From an uncultured Ruminococcus sp. (lineage in GTDB: Bacteria; Bacillota_A; Clostridia; Oscillospirales; Ruminococcaceae), in contig ONBA01000036.1 of NCBI GenBank assembly GCA_900315975.1, forward strand, positions 1-24,463: a DNA stretch of 24,463 bases. Direction: 5' to 3'. The first letter of the stretch is position 1, and each line of letters begins with the position of its first letter. The position numbers and the translations under genes were made by a program. Positions 6,750 through 15,113 of this stretch are shown piece after piece. Under the pieces are notes generated by a model. It ran no database searches and was not told the DNA's origin. It saw nothing but the letters and a program-made list of their open reading frames with translations.

Positions 6750-8305
6750 TAAGCATATCTCCTTTTGAGCCATACAGCAAGTCCTGCGAGTGCGAATACT
6801 ACAGGGATAATGAAGAAGAATCTGATAGTCTTTGCAGCAGCGTCAGCGTCTTTGAATTGGAGGGTATCGTATGAGTTCGACTTAGCGCCGATTCCCATGT
6901 CGATATCGCTGTTATAGAGCCATGTATTCGAGAAGAGTGTGAGCATTCTTGTACCGTATGTAGCGTAAGTAAGAGTATTGTCATCGATCATCTCATCTGA
7001 GCCTAAGAGTATGAGTTTAGCACCTGTCTGCTTATTATAAGAGTAGTAACCCATTACAAGCGGTTCATTTGAGAGTGCCTCTGCTTCTTTAGCGGTTTCG
7101 CTGTCGCCGCCCATAGGAGTGCTTACAGTTGTGTATTTGTCGCTGTCCTGTTCAAGAGTTAGGTTTTCGATGATCGAAGACTTTTCTATCATTGCACTGT
7201 CAGAAACTAGTTCGTAGAAACTTCGTGAGGTAGGAACATATGGGAAGTATGTACTGTCAGTAATTTTGGAGTTGATATCTGTAGTGAGGTCTTCTGACAT
7301 ATCCTCACTCGGATAGGGGTATGAGACTTTAATATAATTTTCTTTTATTTTCGCTAATTTATCGAGTGATTCATTGTCGTCACTGTCTATATTTATAAGT
7401 TCAATCGGAAGGATGTTTTCTATCAGTCCCGTACTTGGTTGTAGTAATGTGCTCTTTTCGGTTACTTTATTATAGTTCATGCCCAACTCAAATAAAGTGA
7501 GTAATGATTCGATATTTTTGAATCTTCCATTTGTTTCGCAAGGCGATAATAACATTGAAATGGCACCGCCGTTTGAGATATAGTTTCTGAGCTTTTCACA
7601 GTCGCTGTCGGAGAGATCCTTTTGCGGAGCTGCGAGGTAGATGATAGCAGTGTTGTCGGGGACCTTGTCAACGGTTGAGAGGTCAAGCTCGTCAACGCTG
7701 TAGTTATCGTGCCTTATGTCTTTGCTGTATGTTGAGTAGTTCTGTTCAAGCGATTTGTCATTATAGCCTTTGAGGAAGTAAACCGTCGGAAGATTTCCGC
7801 TTGCGCAGACCTTGATAGCTCCGGCGAGAAGCTCCTCACCGTTGTACATGAGGATATCGTTTGAATCGGTAGGGAAACAGCGTATGAAGTCGATTTTCTT
7901 GGTAGTATCGCCGCATTTTACGAAGATATCAGCGGGGTTAACTCCGAGGATACCTGTCGGGTCGAGAGATTTTGCGAGTTCAACGTCCTTATCGGGGTCG
8001 AAGCAGGTGAGGGAAATATTATCGCGCTCTTCAAGAGCAGTGAGTGTGTGATAGAGCGGCAGATACTTCGGTACTTCCTGCAAATCGAGCAGATTTGAGA
8101 GGAAGTAGATATCTATCTGCTTGTCGGAGGTCTCGTCAAGGAGTTCCTTTGTGACGGGACTGAGTGTGAACTGACCTGACGGGGTCATATCGAACACCTT
8201 GTCCTTGTAGCTGAAAATCATGTTGATAGGTACGAATACCGCGAGGATAAGCAGTGCGAGTACGAAAGCAAAGGCACCTGAGAAGTCGAATTTTTTCTTT
8301 TCCAT
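6749..8305 (-). CDS. GldG-like ABC transport auxiliary protein
   Basis: 518 residues. One membrane segment lies near the N-terminus (about 10-32, AFAFVLALLILAVFVPINMI) and one at the very C-terminus (about 494-512, FFFIIPVVFALAGLAVW, followed by KRR). Between them is a large domain outside the membrane. The text around VFDMTPSGQFTLSPVTKELLDE, DIYFLSNL, and NTAIIYLAAPQKDLSDSDCEKLRNYISNGGAISMLLSP is the pattern of the GldG / ABC_transp_aux family, whose middle domain resembles IFT52. In Bacteroidetes GldG works with GldA and GldF in gliding. In Firmicutes the same set occurs without gliding and has unknown cargo. The start lies six bases after the permease stop with AAAGGGGGTGA ahead. The stop overlaps the DUF4340 start. 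Confidence 0.85.
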   Translation of the reverse strand: MEKKKFDFSGAFAFVLALLILAVFVPINMIFSYKDKVFDMTPSGQFTLSPVTKELLDETSDKQIDIYFLSNLLDLQEVPKYLPLYHTLTALEERDNISLTCFDPDKDVELAKSLDPTGILGVNPADIFVKCGDTTKKIDFIRCFPTDSNDILMYNGEELLAGAIKVCASGNLPTVYFLKGYNDKSLEQNYSTYSKDIRHDNYSVDELDLSTVDKVPDNTAIIYLAAPQKDLSDSDCEKLRNYISNGGAISMLLSPCETNGRFKNIESLLTLFELGMNYNKVTEKSTLLQPSTGLIENILPIELINIDSDDNESLDKLAKIKENYIKVSYPYPSEDMSEDLTTDINSKITDSTYFPYVPTSRSFYELVSDSAMIEKSSIIENLTLEQDSDKYTTVSTPMGGDSETAKEAEALSNEPLVMGYYSYNKQTGAKLILLGSDEMIDDNTLTYATYGTRMLTLFSNTWLYNSDIDMGIGAKSNSYDTLQFKDADAAAKTIRFFFIIPVVFALAGLAVWLKRRYA

Positions 8306-8311
8306 GTCAGT

Positions 8312-9043
8312 TCACCCCCTTTTCCAGCGGCGTCTCTCAATGGCGATGTAGTTCCAAATGAGGCATACGATAATTGCCGAGATGAAGAATATCAGGTCAG
8401 AGAGTCTGATAAATCCCTGAGAGAAGTAAGCAAATCTCGGCTGAGCCGCAAATGCGTATAAAAATGACTGAAGCTTAGGATACTGTGAAATAAAATCTGT
8501 CTGACTGAAATTGTCGACGAAAAGGAACAGGAACATCACTATTTCGCCGAGAACAGCCGCAATAATGGAGTTTTCGGTAAAGCTTGAAACGAGCATACCT
8601 ATCGCGATGAACATTGCACCCCATGCGAAGAAGCCTATGTAAGCACATACGAGCTGAGTCATAATGACAGTTCCGTGCATAGCGGTGTAAATCGGGAAGA
8701 TAGAAGCTCCGGCGATCATGAAGATGAAAACGGTGATGTTTGCGAGGTACTTGCCGATTATCATCTGCCATACGTTTATAGGCGATGTCATGAGAAGGAC
8801 TTCTGTTCCGAATTTGCGCTCATCGGGGAAAGTTCTCATAGTGAGGATAGGTATGAGGAAGATGAAGTAGAATACTACGTTGTAGAAGATGTCAGGGAAT
8901 GTGAACTGTAATATCGGCTGACTGAGGTCACCGAGTGCAACGTTGAACATATAAGTGAACAGGAACATGAACAGTGCAGTTACGATATACGCGAACGGCG
9001 TATAGAAGAAAGACTGAAGTTCCTTTTTATAAATCGAAAACAT
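8312..9043 (-). CDS. ABC-2 type transporter permease (GldF-like)
   Basis: 243 residues with about six hydrophobic segments (roughly 17-37, 53-70, 96-118, 128-150, 157-178, 213-235), as in ABC-2 permeases. The N-terminal MFSIYKKELQSFFYTPFAYI and the loop MRTFPDERKFGTEVLLMTSPI between the second and third segments are characteristic of GldF/NosY-like permeases, where this loop contacts the ATPase. The start codon overlaps the ATPase stop (TAATG), and the GldG-like gene follows after six bases. The order ATPase, permease, GldG, DUF4340 supports one complex. The substrate is not evident. Confidence 0.9.
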   Translation of the reverse strand: MFSIYKKELQSFFYTPFAYIVTALFMFLFTYMFNVALGDLSQPILQFTFPDIFYNVVFYFIFLIPILTMRTFPDERKFGTEVLLMTSPINVWQMIIGKYLANITVFIFMIAGASIFPIYTAMHGTVIMTQLVCAYIGFFAWGAMFIAIGMLVSSFTENSIIAAVLGEIVMFLFLFVDNFSQTDFISQYPKLQSFLYAFAAQPRFAYFSQGFIRLSDLIFFISAIIVCLIWNYIAIERRRWKRG

Positions 9044-10074
9044 TATTCCTCGTCCTCCTTTTTATCATCGGATGCCTCACCGGAAGGCTCATCTTCCATT
9101 TCTGCAAGGAGGTCCTTCAAGCCGCTGTTTGAGGTCGGGCGGTTCATGAGGTCTACGAATACGGATTCGAGGTCGGGACGGTCGGAGTAGATTTCGGATA
9201 TCTGAAGTCCGGCACTGATGAGTTCAGACATGATATCGTTCTTTACGTCGTCGCTTGCGCCCTCTTCGAGTTTAATTGTGAAGGAGAATGAGCCGTCGTC
9301 CTCAGTATCGGTCTTGACTATTTCCTTGACACCGCGGGTAAGTTCGATAATTGAAGAAGCCTTGCCGCGTTCACCCTTGACCCTGATATGAAGCATGAGG
9401 TTGCCGCCGTAGGTTTTTTCGAGGTTTTCGATAGTGTCGATAGCTTTGATGTCGCCTTTGTTGATGATGACAACTCTGTCGCAGACGGCACTGACCTCGG
9501 AGAGAATATGTGAGCTGAAGATGACTGAGTGGTCTTTTTTCAGACTTTTGATAATATTTCTGACCTCGATTACCTGTTTCGGGTCAAGTCCGACGGTCGG
9601 CTCATCGAGAATGAGGAACTTCGGGTCGCCGAGCAGTGCCTGTGCAAATCCGACACGCTGTTTGTAACCTTTTGAGAGGTTCTTTATCAGTTTACTGCTT
9701 ACGTCCTCGATTTTGAGGAGTTTCATAACACGGTCTATCTCGTCCTTTTTCTTAGCGAAGGGGATACGTTTGAGACCGGCACAGAATGAGAGGTATTCCT
9801 TGACTCTCATATCGGGGTAGACAGGCGGTATCTCGGGGAGATAACCGATGTTCTTTTTTGCGGCTACGGGTTCTTTTGTGATGTCGCTTCCGCAGATGCT
9901 GACGGAACCGGCTGTCATAGGGAGATAACCGGCTATCATGTTCATGGTCGTTGATTTTCCGGCACCGTTCGGACCGAGGAAACCAAGGATCTCATTATCG
10001 TTTATTGTAAAGCTTATATTGTTTACAGCGCGGTTGCTGCCGTAATACTTGGTCAGTTTATCAATAGTGATCAT
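9043..10074 (-). CDS. ABC transporter ATP-binding protein (GldA/CcmA-like)
   Basis: 343 residues from the chosen start. All nucleotide-binding motifs are present: Walker A GPNGAGKST (34-42), Q-loop position YLPEIPP (79-85, with Glu as in this subfamily), signature LSKGYKQR (133-140), Walker B LILDEP (154-159), D-loop GLDP and switch His189 in FSSHI. After the ATPase domain comes an extension of about 110 residues, then a very acidic tail (EMEDEPSGEASDDKKEDEE). A longer reading adds 24 residues, but ATG at 10074 has AAAGGAG at good spacing and gives the family start MITIDKLTKYYG. It is the first gene of the four-gene leftward operon. It powers the permease encoded next. I could not find a convincing promoter in the AT-rich region ahead. 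Confidence 0.95.
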   Translation of the reverse strand: MITIDKLTKYYGSNRAVNNISFTINDNEILGFLGPNGAGKSTTMNMIAGYLPMTAGSVSICGSDITKEPVAAKKNIGYLPEIPPVYPDMRVKEYLSFCAGLKRIPFAKKKDEIDRVMKLLKIEDVSSKLIKNLSKGYKQRVGFAQALLGDPKFLILDEPTVGLDPKQVIEVRNIIKSLKKDHSVIFSSHILSEVSAVCDRVVIINKGDIKAIDTIENLEKTYGGNLMLHIRVKGERGKASSIIELTRGVKEIVKTDTEDDGSFSFTIKLEEGASDDVKNDIMSELISAGLQISEIYSDRPDLESVFVDLMNRPTSNSGLKDLLAEMEDEPSGEASDDKKEDEE

Positions 10075-10480
10075 GAGCGACTCCTTTCCATTATAAATAG
10101 TATAGATAATACGCTGTTTCAAGGAACGGCATATAAGAGGGTACAATATTACATCATACTTTTCTATTATCGCAGAATTATGTGAACATATTATTAATAT
10201 AAAATGAATAAATTGTTAATTCAAAGGTGTCGGAAGACCCTTCCAGCACATCATGGCATGAGACGATTTTATACGATATATGTGAAAAATACGTGAGAGA
10301 ATATTGTGATTACGATGAATCATAATGGACTGCTTAAAAATAATAATTTTATTAATATGACGTTCATAAACGTATCTTTGCGGATTTTTTTCAAATAGAC
10401 AAAGTGTACAAAAAAGAAACTGACAATGTGTGCATTGCAACAAAAAACAATACGGCAAATCTCTAAAATCAGCTAAACTG
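10075..10480. other. AT-rich divergent intergenic region
   Basis: No gene is supported in this stretch between the leftward ABC operon and the cellulase promoter. It is AT-rich and holds three short inverted repeats: GGAAG-ACC-CTTCC (10232-10244), ACGTT-CATA-AACGT (10360-10373) and CAATG-TGTG-CATTG (10424-10437). The last ends about 44 bases upstream of the cellulase -35 box, where an activator could bind. This is position-based inference only. An ABC-operon promoter must lie near the left end, but no box pair stands out. Confidence 0.5.
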
Positions 10481-10509
10481 TTGACACGATATGAAAAGTG
10501 GAATATAAT
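10481..10509 (+). promoter_or_regulatory. Perfect consensus promoter of the GH48 gene
   Basis: TTGACA (10481-10486), exactly 17 bases, TATAAT (10504-10509): both hexamers and the spacing are the sigma-A ideal. Transcription should start near 10516, giving a leader of about 145 nt before the cellulase start codon. A promoter this strong fits the biased codon use of the gene. Confidence 0.93.
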
Positions 10510-10533
10510 TGAAGATGAAAATAGTTTGAGAAT

Positions 10534-10660
10534 TGTGTGTACGCTTCGTGAAGCAACACACAGTGTACGAAGTATTTTCGTATACGTTTCTGTCCGGAGA
10601 GGATAGAAAAGTTTTTATCCATTTTTTAAACCAATATTATATGAGAGGGGTTAAAAAACA
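10534..10660 (+). promoter_or_regulatory. Structured 5' leader of the GH48 gene, attenuator-like
   Basis: The leader can fold into successive hairpins. P1: TGTGTGT/ACACACA enclosing GCTTC/GAAGC (10534-10562). P2: GTGTACGAA/TTCGTATAC (10563-10585, one G-U). Then two mutually exclusive hairpins use the same GGATA block. P3: TTTCTGTCC (10587-10595) pairs with GGATAGAAA (10601-10609, one G-U). P4: GGATA...AAAA pairs with TTTT...ATCC (10601-10620). P4 is followed by ATTTTTT (10621-10627), giving a weak terminator-like shape. P3 would prevent P4. A GAGAGGGG ribosome site (10643-10650) follows, ten bases before the start codon. No known riboswitch class was recognised. The pairing is visible; regulation is inferred. 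Confidence 0.55.
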
Positions 10661-13192
10661 ATGATAAGCAAAAAGACAAAGGCACTTGCTTCCGGCGTTC
10701 TCGCTGCTGCAATGTCTGCTACTGCTGTTCTCCCGTCATTTGCATCTGCTGCTGAAAACAAGTATGCAACTGAGAACGGCGCAAACGAAAGCTATGCAAA
10801 AATGTTCGAGTCTCTCTATGCTGATGTAATCACAAACGGTGAGACAAACGGATACCTCAGCAAGAACAACAACGGAAACGGATTCGGTATTCCTTACCAC
10901 GCAAGAGAAACTCTCTGCGTTGAGGCTCCTGACTACGGTCATGAGACAACTTCTGAGGCTATGTCCTACATGGCTTGGATCACAGCTATGCACGATGTTC
11001 TCGTAGAGAACAACAAGATCGACGGTACTACCGGCGACCTCAAGAAGGGCTGGAATACACTTGAGGCTATGATCCCTGGTTATTCCAAGAACGCTTCCGG
11101 AAGCGTTAAGGGTGACATCGATTACAGCTCACTCTGGAAACTCGATAAGGTTAAGGCTGATACAACTTACGAGATGGAAGATCCTAAGTTCTATCCTGCT
11201 GAGCAGAACGGCGTTGATGCTTTCAACCCGATCTTCAAGGATTTCAAGTCCGCATACGGCAGTGATAAGGGTTATTACCTCATGCACTGGCTCGCAGACG
11301 TTGAAGACTGGTACGGCTTCGGCGGCGGCAAGGGTCAGTTCACATTCATCAATACATTCCAGCGTGGTGAAGAGGAGTCTTGTTTCGAGACTGTTCCTCA
11401 GCCCTGTATCGAAGACCTTAAGTATGGTATGAAGCTCACTTCTGATCCTCATTACTCATGCACAGGTATCAAGGCTATCATCAACGGTTGGAAGAAGGAA
11501 GGCCAGATCGCTCCTCAGTACAGCTTCACAAACGCTCCTGACGCTGAGGACCGTGCTATCCAGGCTATCTATTTCGCAAGCCAGTTCGGTGTAAACTGCG
11601 GAGATCTCACAGGTCTCGCTGCTAAGATGGGTGACCAGTGCCGTAACGACATGTTCGATAAGTACTACAAGGCTATCGGCTGCCAGGACATTGGAGCTAG
11701 GTCTGCTGACCTCGAGTCACAGCACTTCCTCATGGCTTGGTACACAGCTTGGGGCGGATCTACATTCCCCTGGTACGCTGAAAATAATCCGAGCGGTAAC
11801 TACGACTGGGCATTCCAGATCGGCTGCTCACACTCACACCAGTTCTATCAGAATCCTCTTGCTGCTTACGCTCTCGCTTATGATCCGGTATTGAGCAAGG
11901 AAATGAAGGCTAAGAACGCTGTTGACGACTATAAGAAGTCACTCAAGAGACAGATCGAGTTCTATCTCTGGCTCCAGTCAGCAGATGGTCCTTTCGCTGG
12001 TGGTTGTACAAACTCCAAGAACGGTAAGTATGAGAAGTATACCTCATCTGACCCGACATTCTATGATATGTGCTACGTTGAGCACCCTGTTTATGCTGAC
12101 CCGGGTTCAAACCACTGGATCGGTAACCAGGTATGGTCAACTCAGCGTCTCGCAGAGCTCTACTACTATGTAAAGACCAAGGGCGACCTTTCTGAGGGTC
12201 AGACATACGGCGGTCTTACACTTGAGGAAGCTCTCGGCACAATGCTCGAGAGATGGATCACATGGTTCATCGAGCATACAGAGTTCAATAAGGCTGACGA
12301 TGACGGAAACATCATGGCTTACGCTATTCCTTCAAACCTTGATTGGCACGGTAAGCCGGCTACATGGAATGAGAAGTATGATCCCAAGGCTAACGATGGT
12401 CTTACATGCGAGATCACTGGTTACGGCCAGGGAGATATCGGATGCGTATCTTCACTCTGTAATACACTTATCTTCTATGCTGCTGCTAACAAGGTTCCTG
12501 CTTCTGCTGCTGATACAGACGACAATACAGACCTCGCTGCTAAGGGTCTCCGTCTTGCTAACAAGCTCATGTCTGCACAGTGGAACACAGCTCGTGACGA
12601 AGTTGGTATCGCATATGAGGATCACAACGATTCACTCGTTAGAATGTTCGAGCAGACAGTATACATTCCTGAGGGATTCGACGGCGAGATGCCTGATGGT
12701 TCACCTCTTAAGCCCGGCGTAACATTCTCTGATATCCGTAAGACATACGCTAAGGATGAGATGTATCAGGATTGTAAGGCTATCTACGACAAGACAAAGA
12801 GCACACATGACTATAAATACAAGCTCCACAGATTCTGGCACATGGGCGATGCTCTCATGACAACTGGTACAATGGCTCTCCTCTATCCTGAGGTTAAGCC
12901 TATCAACGATGACAATCAGACTTCATCTGAGAATGATGGTAATCTCCTCTGGGGCGATGCTAATGAGGACGAGGATGTAACAGTAGCAGATGCTACAACA
13001 ATCCTTCAGTACATTGGTAACAAGGATAAGTACCAGCTCGGCGAAAAGGGTAAGAAGCAGGCTGACGTTGTTGACAACGGTGAAGGTATCACTGGTACAG
13101 ATGCTCTTGCTATCCAGATGATGGATGCTAAGCTCATCAACCAGAAGGACTTCCCGATCACTTCTGATCAGCTCAAGGCTGCTAGAAAGTAA
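10661..13192 (+). CDS. cel48A: Cellulosomal GH48 processive cellulase with C-terminal dockerin
   Basis: 843 residues. A Sec signal peptide (MISKKTKALASGVLAAAMSA..., cleavage likely after ASA near residue 30) precedes a full GH48 catalytic domain (about 32-745). The block VEAPDYGHETTSEA places Glu88 and Glu99 at the positions of Glu44 and the acid Glu55 of Clostridium Cel48F. GH48 enzymes release cellobiose processively from the reducing ends of cellulose and are major parts of cellulosomes. A short linker leads to a dockerin (about 764-843). Its first calcium loop is D766-x-N768-x-D770...D777, followed by ATTILQYIG. The second loop (802-814, DVVDNGEGITGTD) is one residue longer than the classic loop. 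No carbohydrate-binding module is seen. Codon use is strongly biased (GCT, AAG, ATC, AAC) unlike its neighbours, suggesting very high expression. It is a single-gene transcript. Confidence 0.97.
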   Translation: MISKKTKALASGVLAAAMSATAVLPSFASAAENKYATENGANESYAKMFESLYADVITNGETNGYLSKNNNGNGFGIPYHARETLCVEAPDYGHETTSEAMSYMAWITAMHDVLVENNKIDGTTGDLKKGWNTLEAMIPGYSKNASGSVKGDIDYSSLWKLDKVKADTTYEMEDPKFYPAEQNGVDAFNPIFKDFKSAYGSDKGYYLMHWLADVEDWYGFGGGKGQFTFINTFQRGEEESCFETVPQPCIEDLKYGMKLTSDPHYSCTGIKAIINGWKKEGQIAPQYSFTNAPDAEDRAIQAIYFASQFGVNCGDLTGLAAKMGDQCRNDMFDKYYKAIGCQDIGARSADLESQHFLMAWYTAWGGSTFPWYAENNPSGNYDWAFQIGCSHSHQFYQNPLAAYALAYDPVLSKEMKAKNAVDDYKKSLKRQIEFYLWLQSADGPFAGGCTNSKNGKYEKYTSSDPTFYDMCYVEHPVYADPGSNHWIGNQVWSTQRLAELYYYVKTKGDLSEGQTYGGLTLEEALGTMLERWITWFIEHTEFNKADDDGNIMAYAIPSNLDWHGKPATWNEKYDPKANDGLTCEITGYGQGDIGCVSSLCNTLIFYAAANKVPASAADTDDNTDLAAKGLRLANKLMSAQWNTARDEVGIAYEDHNDSLVRMFEQTVYIPEGFDGEMPDGSPLKPGVTFSDIRKTYAKDEMYQDCKAIYDKTKSTHDYKYKLHRFWHMGDALMTTGTMALLYPEVKPINDDNQTSSENDGNLLWGDANEDEDVTVADATTILQYIGNKDKYQLGEKGKKQADVVDNGEGITGTDALAIQMMDAKLINQKDFPITSDQLKAARK

Positions 13193-13223
13193 TTTAATAT
13201 ATTAAATATTTGCTCATACGATT

Positions 13224-13255
13224 AAAAGAGAGCGTCCTTTTGGACGCTCTCTTTT
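13224..13255. terminator. Terminator of the GH48 gene
   Basis: AAAAGAGAGCGTCC (13224-13237), loop TTTT, GGACGCTCTCTTTT (13242-13255): a perfect 14-bp stem ending in a T run, 31 bases after the cellulase stop. It isolates the cellulase from the housekeeping operon that follows. Confidence 0.93.
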
Positions 13256-13295
13256 GTTACACTGAGATATTACGCAAAAAACAGTGCTGACCCTC

Positions 13296-13324
13296 TTGCA
13301 TTTTTTTACCGCCTGTGTTATAAT
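13296..13324 (+). promoter_or_regulatory. Promoter of the yicC-prkC operon
   Basis: TTGCAT (13296-13301), 17 bases, TATAAT (13319-13324), the same box pair as the DUF1846 promoter. An inverted repeat CCTGTG (13312-13317) / CACAGG (13335-13340) brackets the -10 box and the likely start point near 13331, where a repressor could sit. That role is only inference. Confidence 0.85.
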
Positions 13325-13375
13325 AATATAATAGCACAGGTATGCTCTAAATTATGTATGAAAGCAGGCGATACG

Positions 13376-14254
13376 GTGATAAAAAGCATGACGGGCTATG
13401 GAAGAGCTCAGAAAATCCTCAACGGACGCGATATCCTCGTAGAGATACGCTCCGTGAATCATAGATATTACGAGTATTCATCAAGAGTTCCGAGAACTTA
13501 CAACTATATCGATGAAAAGTTGAAAGTCCTCTTAAAACAGGGAATTTCCCGTGGTAAGGTCGAGGTAAATGTCTCAATAAACAATATTGAGGGCAGAGAT
13601 ACTGAGATCGCTATCAACAAGGGTACTGCCGAGGGATATGTCAATGCCCTTAGAAGCATTTCGGCTGAACTCGGACTCGAAGACGACCTTTCTCTCTCGA
13701 AACTCATGAAGCTTCCGGATATTTTCAGTATCCAGAAAACTCCCGACGACGAGGAACAGGTATGGGACGATGTGGCAGAAGTTGCAGGCGAAGCACTTGA
13801 TAAATTTGTATCAATGCGTGAGACCGAGGGCGAAAAGCTCCGCAATGACGTCCTCTCAAAGGCTGAATGCATTCTAAAAATGGTCGGACAGGTTGAGACT
13901 CTCTCTCCTAAAACGGTCGAGAATTACCGTGGTAAACTCTATCAGAAACTCTCTGAACTCCTCGAATCCAAGGACATTGATCAGCAGAGGATCCTCACAG
14001 AAGCCGCTATATTCGCGGAAAAAATCGCCGTAGACGAGGAAACAGTGCGCCTGAGAAGCCATATCTCACAGCTCAAGGATATGCTCAGTTCCGCTGACCC
14101 GATCGGCAGAAAACTTGATTTCATCGTTCAGGAGATGAACCGTGAGGTAAATACTATCGGTTCAAAGGCTCAGGACCTCAATATCACCAAGATAGTTGTT
14201 GATATGAAGGCTGAGATCGAAAAGATCCGTGAGCAGATCCAGAACATAGAATAA
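13376..14254 (+). CDS. yicC: YicC/YloC-family endoribonuclease
   Basis: 292 residues from a GTG start. This start gives the family N-terminus (M)IKSMTGYGRA and has an AGCAGG ribosome-site match ahead. The ATG at 13358 would add six residues but has no ribosome site. The YicC N-terminal domain (about 1-155) includes EIRSVNHRYYEYSSRVP. The C-terminal DUF1732 domain (about 205-292) includes IDQQRILTEAAIFAEKIAVDEETVRLRSH (split here by context) and LDFIVQEMNREVNTIGSKAQD, the most conserved family segment. Members have been described as RNA endonucleases acting in mRNA or small-RNA turnover. First gene of the operon; remA starts three bases after its stop, as in Bacillus. Confidence 0.93.
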   Translation: MIKSMTGYGRAQKILNGRDILVEIRSVNHRYYEYSSRVPRTYNYIDEKLKVLLKQGISRGKVEVNVSINNIEGRDTEIAINKGTAEGYVNALRSISAELGLEDDLSLSKLMKLPDIFSIQKTPDDEEQVWDDVAEVAGEALDKFVSMRETEGEKLRNDVLSKAECILKMVGQVETLSPKTVENYRGKLYQKLSELLESKDIDQQRILTEAAIFAEKIAVDEETVRLRSHISQLKDMLSSADPIGRKLDFIVQEMNREVNTIGSKAQDLNITKIVVDMKAEIEKIREQIQNIE

Positions 14255-14257
14255 GCC

Positions 14258-14515
14258 ATGAAACTTATAAATATAGGCTACGGCAACATGATCTCGGCGG
14301 CAAGGATAGTTACTATCGTGAGCCCCGAATCTGCGCCGATAAAACGCCTCATTCAGGAGGCTAAGGACGACGGTAGAGCCGTCGATGCTACTTATGGCAG
14401 AAAGACCCGCGCAGTAATAGTCATGGACAGCGGTCATGTGATCCTTTCATCGCTGATAACCGATACTCTTGCCGCGAGGATAAATGGAACAGGAGGTCAG
14501 GAAGATGATGAATAA
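14258..14515 (+). CDS. remA: RemA-like regulator (DUF370)
   Basis: 85 residues. [25 protein letters not shown] and the segment [26 protein letters not shown] are characteristic of RemA (YlzA). In B. subtilis RemA is a small DNA-binding protein that forms ring-like oligomers and activates matrix and osmoprotection genes. Whether it has those targets here is unknown. There is no good ribosome site of its own, and it begins three bases after yicC, so it probably depends on translational coupling. Its last 11 bases overlap the start of gmk. Confidence 0.93.
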   Translation: MKLINIGYGNMISAARIVTIVSPESAPIKRLIQEAKDDGRAVDATYGRKTRAVIVMDSGHVILSSLITDTLAARINGTGGQEDDE

Positions 14516-15113
14516 GGGCAGACTTATCGTATTTTCTGCGCCGTCAGGCTGCGGAAAGGGTACAATGCTCGCGGAAATACTCAAAGATGAGCGCTTCCGC
14601 TGTTCAATCTCCGCAACAACAAGAAAACCGCGAGAAGGAGAAGTTGACGGTGTCAACTACTACTTCATCACAAATGAAGAGTTTGAGAAAAAAGTCGGCG
14701 AGGACGCGTTCCTCGAACACGCAGGTTACTGCGACCACTATTACGGTACCCTCAAATCTGAGGTTGACCCGTATCTCGAAAAAGGCATCAACGTTATTCT
14801 TGAAATAGAGGTTCAGGGCGCGATGAAGGTCCGCCAGCTCCGTCCTGACGCATTATTTGTGTTTATCGCTCCGCCGTCGGTTCAGGAACTCCGCCGCAGA
14901 CTCCACAAACGCGGAACTGAAGCCGAGGAAGTGATAGAACAGCGTGTTTCGGCAGCTCATAAAGAGCTCACATACGCTGATAAATACGACTATGTTATCG
15001 TCAACGACGCCCTTGAGGACGCAGTAAGCGACTTTTTCGCGGTAGTCCGCGCAGAACAGCTCACTGTCAAGGCTCAGAGCGAATTTATAGATGAGGTGAT
15101 TAAAAATGCTTAG
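14505..15113 (+). CDS. gmk: Guanylate kinase
   Basis: 202 residues, normal length. It phosphorylates GMP to GDP with ATP in the cytoplasm. P-loop [10 protein letters not shown] is at 11-20. The GMP-binding stretch [19 protein letters not shown] and the segment [13 protein letters not shown] are standard. The lid segment with [10 protein letters not shown] follows, then [10 protein letters not shown] near the end. Start: ATG at 14505 has AGGAGG about eight bases before it. A further ATG follows directly, and an upstream ATG at 14484 would give a seven-residue extension not expected for the family. It overlaps remA by 11 bases and rpoZ by 8. Confidence 0.96.
   Translation: MMNKGRLIVFSAPSGCGKGTMLAEILKDERFRCSISATTRKPREGEVDGVNYYFITNEEFEKKVGEDAFLEHAGYCDHYYGTLKSEVDPYLEKGINVILEIEVQGAMKVRQLRPDALFVFIAPPSVQELRRRLHKRGTEAEEVIEQRVSAAHKELTYADKYDYVIVNDALEDAVSDFFAVVRAEQLTVKAQSEFIDEVIKNA

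Noticed and set aside
10216..10458. 80-codon minus-strand frame in the divergent intergenic region
   Set aside because: No ribosome site, AT-driven composition with scattered Cys, His and Ile, no recognisable domain.
10595..10627. Leader hairpin plus T run read as a full intrinsic terminator for an upstream small RNA
   Set aside because: The stem has only two strong pairs on each side and the downstream cellulase needs read-through, so it is reported as a possible attenuator and not as a terminator.
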